A stretch of 64,000 bases of DNA from Camarhynchus parvulus (lineage: Eukaryota > Chordata > Aves > Passeriformes > Thraupidae): NCBI RefSeq assembly GCF_901933205.1, contig NC_044584.1:12689001-12753000 (forward strand). The letters run 5' to 3'. Made by a program: the position numbers and the translations under genes. Of this stretch, positions 24,801 through 36,000 are shown in pieces (position 1 is the stretch's first letter; each line of letters starts with the position of its first letter). The notes under the pieces were generated by a model. It was not told the origin of the DNA, made no database searches, and worked only from the letters and a program-made list of their open reading frames with translations.

Positions 24801-26599
24801 AGTGCAATGCTGCCTCTCCTTCCTCACCCCAAACTGATTTCACTCCACACTGTGTGGAGTGAAAGTTGGTCATAGCTGAAATCTAATCACCTACCAGACA
24901 CTGAGCCAAGACAAGATGCCAGACTTGATGGCTTTTGTACAGTCAAAAAAAAACTCCTGCAAGGGTCTGGAAGTAGCAGGAGTAGCAAAGTAGAGAAGCC
25001 ACATCCCTGCCATTTATATTTGAGTTACACCTTGAGTGACTAACTCAGAAAATGCCATGGTTGAGAGTCTGAAAAGCAAGCAAGGAATGCACAGGACAAG
25101 AGAAGCATGTAATAATTATGGCTGGTCTGCATAAAAACTGAAAAACACTACACTGTAGAATTCAAGCAGTCTGTTGTGTAAACCACAAATTGCCTTGAGC
25201 AAAAAAAAAAATGGAATAACTTCCACATTAGGGAGCTTAAGCTATAATTTAGCAAAGTTAAAATTCGTGTAATCCTATCATCCTTTATAAAACACTGGAA
25301 TTAATATTGTTTGAGAAAATAAAATGTTAATCAATATTGCACCTACGAAAATTAATACTGTTCACACAAATAAGATCAGCCAAAGGCACCATGTACATCT
25401 TAATCAGGGAACACAAAAGCAAGAGCTCTGGGGGAACCTGGAGTGGTTGTCTAGGAAACAGCAACAAAAACCCCAGGATATGAATTCTGCTGCTAACAAG
25501 CAGTCAAGGTTCATGAAGACAGTACAACTTTTCAAGGGGCAAATTCTGAGAATTAGAATGTCTTCTGAGAATTCCCAGATAACATAGACTTTCAGAAATG
25601 TCACATAATTTAGACAAATAGGTGTGATGCAATAGATAAAATAGCCCTGCAGCATTGTAGATAGCCTGAGCCAGTGGCCACACCTGGCACCCAAATGTTG
25701 CATTTTGATGAGTGGTTGGTTTTCCTGAAACCATCTTCACATCCACATGTAAATAAGCACTGATAAGAGTTTGACAGTGACATATTTACTGTAGGTGTTA
25801 AATCTGGGCATGTACATGTAAGACAATGTTGAGAGCCAGCACAGAGTATTGTACTTTCCCAGTCGTAACAGGCTGGTGGGATGAAGTACTGGCAAAACAT
25901 TATTAAAATGTATATATTTGCTTGTTTTTTAATGTCATGCACATCTTCACTTTCTGCAGATCAATCTGGAATGCTAAACAACTGCAACACATCATATCCT
26001 TTCATATCAGATGCCCTTGGGTTTTGTTCCAATCAATTATCGGTTTCACTTGTGAAAAGCAAATTGAGAGTTCATAAACAAAAAATAAATCTTCAAATTA
26101 TGTTACTGTCCTGGATATCTGCAGTGTTCAGGGGTCAGCATTAAAGGATGAACTTTGTAAATTGCCTGGTCTAACAGTAAAAAAAGCAAAGTGTCTGGGT
26201 TTTTTTTTCCCCCTCCAATTTGCAGCCAGGCAGTATTACAGCAAGTTGAGAAATTTCAAGTGTTATTGATTGCAACATTTTTTTCTGTCATCTTCTTTGA
26301 CAGATATTTTGGAGCAAGGATATTGGTACCTGAAAAGAGTCTTTTAACTGCAGTTATGGAACAGTTACCTGGGTAATATTACAGCCCCTGAGTGGCCTCC
26401 TCTCTGAGCAGCAGGTGTGTGTGTTATCTCCGTGGCACAGGAAGAAAGGCTGATATGATAAGGAGTAAGGCAAGTTTCCCTGACACATTTTGTGTCGTCT
26501 TCCTAAATTTCACCTCCTCTTGGATACCTGTCAGCCACCTCACCTCATGGAGACACGGCTGAAACCTGAACAGAACAAAAGGGACAGGTATCAATCCAG
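15821..26599. other. intergenic spacer, no gene seen
   Basis: I find no exon with good splice sites and recognisable protein here, no RNA gene and no clear transposon. AT-rich, TAAT-containing blocks (for example 17455-17560 and 19911-20065) look like possible conserved non-coding elements, but that cannot be judged without alignment. The only clean structure is the palindrome at 24838-24864. Confidence 0.5.
24838..24864. repeat. 27-nt perfect odd palindrome
   Basis: TTTCACTCCACAC, a single T, then its exact reverse complement. The arms are 13 bases with no mismatch, and complementarity stops at the next base on either side. It could be a dimeric transcription-factor site or a cruciform. I do not recognise a specific factor. 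Confidence 0.9.
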
Positions 26600-27295
26600 T
26601 GGTCGGGGAGGGCACACGGTGTGTTCAGTCCCCGTTATCAGGCACTCGATGAGCTCGGAGGCGGTGGCACAGGTGCCATTTGGCTGCAGTGAAGTGACAG
26701 AGCACAGACGGATGAGCGCTTCCAGCGCCGCTCCGCAGGGAGCCCAGCCCTCCCTCAGCTGCCTGGAGCAGCCTCATCTGCCCTTCAGCCGCTCTGTTTG
26801 CCAGCTGAAATCGAAGTTTCAGGCTTTGCCACAAGCTTTCCTCCCTGCACAAAGCATCTGCCCCCTTTTTGGCTGCGGAGGGGTTTTCTCCTCTAAAAGG
26901 TCACCTCAGCTCCCAGCAGCCGCTGCTGGCTGCCGATCAGGGCTGCTACTGAAACTTTTCCCTATTCATCAATCTAAAGTTTTCCCATACTCTCTTCCCG
27001 CGGGGTGCCCTCCTCCAGCAACCTCCTGTAAATTAAAACCTGGATGATTTCCTCGACTCACCCTGCCGCAGTTAACAGTGAAGGGCAGCGGCTGTCCCGG
27101 GCCATCCCCCGCCTCAGCCACCACAGCGCGAGCTGGGGGAGCCGGCGGCCTCCGCAGGGGCTGGGAACTGCGGCGTCTGCTGTGCCAGCACCTCCAGAAA
27201 ACATGGTTTAAAGCAGATCCCCAGGCTCCCTCCTCGCAGCGCCTCACAGGCGTCGTGGGAGTGTGCTCGCCTTTCCCTCAAGCCGGCTGGGTGCC

Positions 27296-27419
27296 GTGCC
27301 CGGGTTTCTCTCACGAGCGGCCCGACCTTGTCCCGGGGTGCCCGGGTTTGTCTCACAGGCTGCCCGGCCTTGTCCCGGGGTGCCCGGGTTTGTCTCGGGG
27401 TGCCCGGGTTTCCCTCAGG
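27296..27419. repeat. GC-rich minisatellite, 20-22 bp unit, six copies
   Basis: Six head-to-tail units of 22, 20, 22, 20, 20 and 20 bases. The later units are of the type GTGCCCGGGTTTGTCTCGGG. Units 1-2 and 3-4 pair as a 42-bp higher-order period. Regular GGG and CCC runs make G-quadruplex or i-motif folding possible. It lies inside the CpG island. Confidence 0.85.
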
Positions 27420-27499
27420 AAAGTGTTCCGAGCCACCACGGCTGCGTGCGGACCGCCGGGGAATCGGCCGGGCAGTTTCTAGAACCGTCTGAGGACTCT

Positions 27500-27571
27500 G
27501 CCCTGCCCTGCCCCGCCCTAAGGACCCGACCTAACCCTGCCCTGCCGTGCCCTGCCCTGAGGCGCCCTGCT
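27500..27571. repeat. degenerate (CCCTG)n pentamer tract
   Basis: Two clusters of CCCTG/CCCTGC units (about 27500-27517 and 27535-27571), separated by diverged sequence, at the right part of the CpG island. Confidence 0.75.
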
Positions 27572-30046
27572 CGCCTCCCCTGACCTCCCTGGCATGGAGG
27601 ACTTTAATAGGAATACTATTTTAAAACAGAGCTTTTAGCCCTAACGTTTGTGTTGCCCGCGGGTGACCCGCCAAGGTTCCAGAGCTCTGCGGGGAGAAGG
27701 CGCTGTGGGAAGCCCGGAGCTGCCGTGTCCCCGGCGTGCCGCGGCTGGCCGGGGTGGCTGCCGGCTGAGCAGAAAGGCAGCAGATGTTTAATGTCTGTCT
27801 GTGAAATGCGAAATGCCACCAGGCTCTTCACTGCTCAGCCCTTTACGCTATTTCCCTTATGGCTGCCTCGCTTCTTTTGTTCTTCCTTGGCAAGCTAAAC
27901 GAGGAAGGAACTCGTGAATTAATAGAGGAGGAGGTGTCAAAATTTAAATGATTTTTTTCTTGCTACTATTTACTCAATTTGCAACACTTGTCACTGAGGG
28001 AAGTAATATAGTTACTCATAAAAGAGGAATCCGGAGGCTTTTAATGTGAGACTTGGTAAGGCAGGAGCTTCTGTAGGAAACCTGCCTTTTCTCCCTCCTC
28101 AGGAAGATCAATAGTTACCCTTTGTCACAAGGGATGTGAGTCGTCTGCTCTCACTATTAATGTCGTTAGCTCATTTGGCAAACGGTTCACTTATTTTTAC
28201 AAAATATATAGCAAAAATACTTTAACTTCATAATTGGTTTTTGAAACTTAAAATCACAACTCATTCCTAAACAGGTATTTGTGCTATAGATGAAAAACCT
28301 CAGAAAGCTTGGAGACCAGAAAACTTTTATCTCTTCAAAAATAAACTCGAAACCTTTGTCCTTTCTCTGTTCAGTCCATGTTATAGAGTCGATGATCTTT
28401 TGTCTTTGAGTATATTCGTTTTTCCCTTGGTACTTTACTTCAGCAGCACTCACCAGGCAAATTAATCTAAAATGAAGTTTACAACAAGTAAACTGAAGTT
28501 TCCAGGCCCCAGAAGGACTTGATTTGTGTAATGGGACAGGACTTAATTCAGTTGTAATTTTAATACAAGTTTAAGTAGCAGTTCTTCATAATTCTTTAGC
28601 CAATTATATCTAACTGCTCACAGATTATGTATTGTATGTGGTTTCAGTTAATTGTATAGCACCCCATCAAATTGGTAAATGCAATTGTCCTCAGCTTTTG
28701 ATAGACTACAGAAGGAGACACAGATATGAGTAACTTTCCTGGAATGACAGATGGGACCGCAGCAAGTCTGGCCAGTATGTTTCAGTTGCATTAATATGTT
28801 ATGGATCAGCATTACAAAATAAGCCCATTAACACTGTCAGAAAGAGAAAGTCATTGGCAGAGCAAGGAAAAGAATTTATGAATACCATTTCCTAATCCTT
28901 CAGTCTAAACACTAAACCCTGTTATCATTAAGAATTCAAAAATAGAGGATATTGTTATTCCTAAACTGTGATTGTGCATTTTTATTCAAAGTTTACCTCA
29001 CGTATTGTAATATGTTATGGAAGATGTTGACAAAAGTGGAATTTCTTAAAGGAATGACAAGCTGTCATGCAGAGGCTGCTTTATTTGCAGTGTCTGTGAC
29101 TCAGTGGACTGATGATACTGTCACTTCTTGGAAATTCTGAGCGGAAGCGGCTACAAATAAACCAAGTCTCTGGCTTGCCAGTCATATGCAAGGAATAGCT
29201 ATCTGACGAAGGGAAATTATATAACTACCTAAGGACAGCATTTTTTATGCAGCCCTGGAAGCAGCCCCTGTTGTTCTCTTTACGGGGCAAGTGAAATGTA
29301 CATCAGATACAGGTGAGTGCATGTTTAGTCTGTACATTTCTGTAGGAGAAACCTATCTTTCATTGTGAAGAGTTTTGGACAACTTCTGCATTTGAAAAAA
29401 GGATAGGTGTGAAGTAAATGAAAAATAATATCTGGACCACAAGGAGTTACTTCATTAGTTCTCAAAACATGGAACAGAAAATAGTTCTTAAAATATGGAG
29501 CAAAACTCCCCAGCACCTGCAGCAAAGTGGTCTAGAAAGTCTTTCACAGCTTGATCTGCAGCATAATGGCTGTGGAGCAAGAAAATCCCATGTGGTTCAT
29601 GTTCATGGGGTTTCTTATTACCGGTGATTAAAAAACCTACAAACAAACAAAAAATAATCCTTGAGTCTTGTGCTAATTAGTGTATGGCACACTGCAAACC
29701 ACCAAGATAACAATGGCTGATTTAGTTAAGAAAAAACTGTGGTAAACATATAGAAAAATTAGATAGTATGATAACCCTCACAAACCCTCATATTAAAAAA
29801 AAATAAAATTAGTCCAGTATTGGTCTCTGCTGCTTTTAGAGGTGGGAGGATAATTCATTACGATTCAAGGAGCAGAGGCAGTCACAGGCCATGTTTTCTC
29901 CTGGAGTATTGATGTATTTGTACACATTGGTTGGGAGTGTTTTGGATCATTATAGCTGTGTCTCTTGTGAAGTGTAGGTGTTTGCATTCCTGACTCGCAC
30001 AGAGCTGTGAGGGCTTGGAAAAAACAGTCTTTGAGCTGGTGTTGAA

Positions 30047-30060
30047 TGTGTGTGTGTGTG
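30047..30060. repeat. (TG)7 microsatellite
   Basis: Seven uninterrupted TG units. Confidence 0.8.
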
Positions 30061-33000
30061 GCTTTCTTTAGCAGAACCAGAAATCTTTGCCAAGCTCTCA
30101 CTTAATGAATGAACTTGCTGAAAGCAGAGGATGTAAAGGTTAAATGGAAGAAGGATGGTAGATCTGGGTGTGTTTCTCGAAGGTGAACTGTAGAGGAGTT
30201 CAGGGATTCAAGCATTAATCATTGGGTTCTGTGCATGTTTATCGTAGGCAATTATTGGGTACATCACTGCTGCCTTTGAAGTGCTGTGTCTTCTCTCCTC
30301 CTTCGCAATAACCCAGGACTGAATGCCTGTTGTGTTCTCCTGTGTGAAAAGAAAGTTTGTGCCTTTCCTATGAAGATCATGAAAAGGGTAATTTTCCCCT
30401 CTGGCTTTCCTTCTGTACCACTAAAGTAGAGATGCTGGGATGACTCCTCTAGAAGACACAGCTCCACCTCTTATTTCCATACTTTCTATACATAGCGAAT
30501 CTACTTTCCTGTTTCTCTGGGAGATTAGGGAGATTTCTTTAGTGTTTGAAAATGAAGCATCATTTTCTTTTCCACATAAGAGCACCCAACCTGATCTTCT
30601 GGCTACACTAGGAAAGAAGAAGTGCTATAAAACACTCAGGCATGGCATAATAGCCTCTGGATGGATGTGTCCCATGTCAACATCGCTATTTGAGATCATT
30701 GCCTGAACCCCAGGTTTGCACAATTTCCTACTTTCAGAGTGACTTGTGAGATCAGTTCTAAAGTCACTTGGTATGAATTCTAAAATGATAGGGCATGAAC
30801 AGAAGCAGACCTGCTGTCCCTTGTCTTTTAATATCAGAAAAAATCTGTGCGAGAGAACAGGAATTGTAATGAAATTTGGTGGGTTTTCCAGTTTCTTCAG
30901 CTTTTACATTTAGGTGATTCTTATTGAATAAGTCTCTACATTATCATCCTTTTGTAGGGTTTATCTTCCATGTATTTGGAGTCAGTGTGGGTGGTTTTCA
31001 CAAATAGTCTGGTGTTACCTTTGGACACCACATTTCTTAGACTTTTCATTCTTGCTGTGGTTACTTAGTCATTTTGACCTCTCCTTACACTGGCAATATT
31101 TCCAAGCAGTTCTGGAATAACTAATGCTAGTGATTTAAATCTGACACTGTTGGTAATGGACATATGTGATTTAATAATAAAGCTGCGGAACAGAAATATT
31201 CACATATTATTTCTTTTAAAAGAAGCTCTGGTCTTTGTAGGGTTTTTGCAAAACATGTGTACACACTTCCAAATATTAGGTTTTCTAAACGATGAACTGT
31301 GCAGGGTAGCAGGCTCGCCATTAGCTCTGTTTTCTTGTTTTTCAACAGTAAATAGCAAACTAACTATTAAACTGGAAACGGCAAACAAAAATTCTAAAGG
31401 GAAAATACATGATGCAAACTCTGCCTTCTGGGGAGGTAGAAGGCAAAAGGGAAAGGAAATAAAATATCCAGATTTCCCAGATTTTCATTTAATCCCCTTC
31501 TTGTCCATATGAATGAATTGTAGAATGTAAATCTATTACTTCATATTCCTTTGCCTTTCTAGCTGCCTTGCTTTTTATAACATTTACTGTATTCAAATTT
31601 AGACTAAGCTTAGTGACTTTTCCAATCTTTTATTTCAGGTTTGCATATAAGCAGTAAATATACAGCCCCAAAAGGGATGCAAATATAACATCTATGTCAT
31701 AATTAGCATTAAGACATTTAAGAAAAATGGAAAAGGGATTTATGGTTTTGCTATATGAAAAAGCTATTTATCATTATGGATCTTCATTGAAAGCTGTTGT
31801 CATCTGAGTGATGGTTTTGGAGATTGCATACTAGGGATGAACACAAATACACCTGCTTTTGTCATAAACTTTCCTTATGACAACAATGAATTGTCTTGCT
31901 CTGTTCTTTAGTCTGCTAATATATCAAATTGGATTTGCTTATTCATCTGTGTGGCAGTTACACTGTGAAGTGTTTCCATCCATTTCACAGAGCCATTAGT
32001 AATAACGAAGTGTTGATATGTTTAATACTACAAGATAGTCTATCTCACAGTTCCTGTTCTCAGGATGCTGTAGGGTCTGGGAGACTCTTGAAGAGTTCTT
32101 AACATTATTTCCATATTCTTTGAATGTTTTGAAAGATTATATAAGACTTACTTGGGTATTACTGTTTCTTTTTTTTTAAGACTCTTATCCTCAAGAAACT
32201 TAAGGTTTTCTTGCAGATTTATTTTAAGATGAAGTAATAAAAAATAGGCATCTACCTCAAGGAATTTCCTTTCAGTTAAAAAAAAATCTTACAAGAATTG
32301 CCTTTTGATAAGCTTTTCCCCAGTGCTTACTGGCTTACAGAAATCTGAGTAGGTCTTGTTATCCTATGAGGATTGTCTTAGACTTTCCGAGCTGCTTACT
32401 GCCTGGGATGGACCTTTCAGACTTTGCATCTTGTAACATTTTTGTGGTGAAAGGGTACTGGGAGAATATTCCTGCAAAATACATTTCTTTTATGCAACTT
32501 CAGTACATGCTCAGTGGTGAGTATGCTAAATTAATTTGGTTGCTTAGATCCACCACCTGGGAATAATGAAACCCTGCAGTGCAGAAGAGAGGCAATAACA
32601 CTCCACTGTTTGTCACTCCTCTGTCCATTCCTTGGGAGTTCTGGTGTTGATCATAACACCAACAACAGTAAAAATGCACAGAGAATCTTGTTGGGTGACT
32701 GCACAAGCAGCATCCCTGTGGTCTTTGTTTTCTGTTTGTGCCTCTGAAATCTCTTTTCTCATGGCATCATGTTGGGTTTTGAATGCAAGACTCTTACGCT
32801 GTACTGTCCCTGTGTTTATCATAAATCTGCATGCAGTCCCCTGCTGCTAAGTGAATTCTTATGGGGGAAATGGCTCCACTGTTTATTGAATTCCAACTGT
32901 TGAATTTTTCTGGAAAGCATCATTGATATGTGGCAGGGTTTGTCTATAGCAGCTACACGAGGTCTGCCTCCGTGTGAGGATAGGGAGAGAAGCATTCCTT

Positions 33001-36000
33001 TGGGATCTTTGTGTTACCTGTAGGCTTCCTGTTGACCTTTTTCTCCTTTGGGGTGGAAAGGGATCACCTGCATCTGTTATGTTGATGACACATCTTGGCT
33101 GCTGCAGATGGGCGGAACAGGAGCTGGCCTAGGAGCACATGTGTGGAAGGTGACAGTCTGGTGCCCAATCTTTGAGCAGACTGCTTTGCCATTTGATGAA
33201 CATCCAGCCAGTCACTCTTGATAAGTATTGCTATAAGTGACCTAGAACTTTGTGTTTTTTCATTTCTTTTCCTTTATTTATAATCAGGCAGGCAGAAACA
33301 TATGCTTTGATCAGTCATCTTTCTATTTTCTTATTCCTTTACCCGCAGGTACCAGCTTTTATCATTTCCCACAGCTCTGTGCATACAAACACCATAAACA
33401 AGTAGTAAAGTGTCTGAGTCATCAGATATAGTTCCTCAGGGAGTCTTACAGAAGAGAAGTAGATCCTGATTTTTGCTGCTGTTGCTGTGCTTATGTTAAG
33501 AGTCCCATGACACTGGCCTGGTACTTATTTATAAGGAAAAAAATTCATAACCAGATGAAGAAATCAGGAAAATCAGAATATATGTAATCTTCTGGTGGGT
33601 CTTATGTGCCTGCTAAACAGCAGATACATATATAGCAGTAACTCTTTTCCATTGGGTTTTAAAGCAAAAGTGGGAAATAACTGATGTCATTAACAATGAC
33701 TAAATTTGCATATTTATTATATTATGCCAATGAAGAGCAGGACTGTGAATAAACTAATGTTATAAGTGGCAAGGGATGTTTTTTGGCTGGTGTGTTATGT
33801 GGAATCTTATTACTTTGACAATTGCTGATTTGATGCCTTCCCAAATGCTGCTTTTTCAAATAGCTTCTTCCAGGGAAGCCTCCTCAAAAATTCCCTCCAG
33901 ATTTGATAGCTCCTGCCATAACACAAATTATGTTTTTGCCTCCATTTCACCAAAGTGCTCTTTGTATTTGAGAAAGTATCTGAAGTCATACATGGATGAA
34001 ATACGGAAACATTCAATAGGTTCATAAAATTCATATAGATCATCCTTCCAATCTACTTCCTAAGACAGCCTTGCAAACTTGTAATGCACATGTATTCCAG
34101 ATATTGTTTATTATTTCTATTGTCAAAAGAGAACTATTGAGGAGAGAAAAATAAAGCCAGCATTAACCCAACAGAATCTTAAAAAGGTACTTTCCATCTC
34201 CAGAAAGCATGGAGACAGATAAAGCACATTGATAAGCACACTGGTGCAGATGAAATCAGATTTAATATCAATATCATATGGTCATCAGGATCTGGTGTAC
34301 TGTAAATTATTGAACATAATCTTGACAGTTGCTCCCTGCAGCTTGTGGTCTTAAGGTGATAAGAGCCTTTGGACAGAAGTGCTCAGCTTGTAATAATTCT
34401 GTAATGGTGCTGGATGTTCACTGCCTGTGGCAAGGGCACTGACTTAAAAAGAAATCTAGTGAAATCCAGGGCAGAGCAATGAGAAAAGAGTAATTAATAT
34501 ATCACAAGTGAGATTCTTCTGATGTGAGCTGAAATTTACATGAGGCAAATGGAACAAGAACTGAGAGATTTGCTACAGATTTCAAGAATTGCCAATAGTG
34601 GGAGAGGCCTGCCAAAGGATAAGGATGCTTCAGTCACCCATTTGCATGAACTGATATTCAAAGGTCAGCACTAATGTGACATCTCCCTGTTTTCAGACTG
34701 TCATGTTGTCCATGTGGTGTGGACTACAATTCAGGTTGATGTTAGGGAGTTTTAGTGGTACTTACCCTACATGTGACTTTGTAGATTACATGAAGCAAAC
34801 AAGCAAATAAATAAGAAAAAACCCCAGAGCTCATTCATTTATCTTATTCCATGTATATTTTTTGTTTCTGCAAAATTTATTAGAGAAGAAAGCAAGTCAG
34901 AATTTCTTAAGGTTTGCTTAAGGTATACTCTCAGTGGAGTGTGGTTCTAGCTGTAGAAATTTAATAGATATAAATTACTTTTTCCCTCATCTTGACAAAA
35001 ATAATTGGGAGACAAATTTTGTATGTCTACAATATAAATCTCCTAAAAGATGAAATACAAAAGTACATCTCTTTTTTAATGCATGGATTCATGCACTCTA
35101 AAAGTTTAAAAACATGGATATTCAAAAGCTGTGATCAGTAGATCAGATTGGCATTCTCTTTGAACAAGTAAGACAGGTTTTAATGATATGAATAAAAATA
35201 ACTTTCTAACAACTAGATTCTTACAAAATAACCTTGTCCTCATTTGCTACAAAGGACTTCAATCTCTGTTTCAAGTGGAATGGAATTTTTGGAGTAAAAT
35301 TCCAGGTAGTTGCAGATGTTGGGACATCTGCTGTTTGTGTGACATTACATTCCAATTTGCCAACTTAAAGACCAGCAAAAAAAGTCTGCAAAATAGCATG
35401 GCTATCCAGAGTGTGAAGCCAGGTCACTGAACTTCTAATATCATTGTATTTTCTTTAATAAAAATGGAACAGTAACTGGAACTGCGATTAGAGGGTGCCA
35501 AAGTAAAATTTATTTTTCACAAATATTTCATGCTGATTGTCAAGGGAAGAAGAGGTTATGTGTTTATTTCAGCTTAAGTGCATGCTCTGAGCAGGGTCTG
35601 CGTAGATGACATCCAGAGGTCCCTTTCAAAATAAAATTTTCTCTGATATATTAACAAGAGTGTCTGTATGTACAACAAGTGTACCTGCATGCATGAAACA
35701 AAGTGAAAATAATTTTTTTTTAATCTTTGCAGACAAAAATTGCACAAGTAGGGGTATTGCAGGAATGTTTTGTTGCCTCCAAAATAATTCTGCACTTGCA
35801 CACCAATGTATGAGAACTCTTTACTGTGGCAGAACAGTTCATGGAGGCCTGGAGAGGACTCATGTAGGCCACGCTCCTTGATACAGCTCCCCACACCTCT
35901 GGGAAGTTGTGCTTCCATTCCTTGGTTCATTTACCTTCTCAGGGTATTCCCAGGCCATCAGCTGTTTAACAAAGCACATTATTGATACTCAGCTGCTTTA

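Larger units (their letters stand above)
26600..27790. promoter_or_regulatory. orphan CpG island (candidate promoter or enhancer)
   Basis: A sharp rise in GC and CpG density against AT-rich flanks, strongest at about 26640-27760 with many CG dinucleotides and a CCGCCC box near 27512. Vertebrate CpG islands usually mark promoters, yet no coding exon is recognisable beside it. The open frames through it (for example 26490-27047 +, 27078-27482 +) are of the GC-rich chance type. It lies midway between the 3' ends of SNX29 and CPPED1, about 15 kb and 20 kb from them. An unannotated non-coding transcript on either strand is one explanation, and a distal regulatory island is another. Confidence 0.65.

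Noticed and set aside
26490..27047. 185-codon open frame in the CpG island
   Set aside because: Composition is Pro/Ser/Cys-rich as expected from GC-rich sequence with few stop codons. No family resemblance, and no exon boundaries I could support.
27078..27482. 134-codon open frame with repeated PGLSHRLPGLVPG-type peptide
   Set aside because: The peptide repeat is simply the translated minisatellite. Overlapping frames on both strands are equally open.
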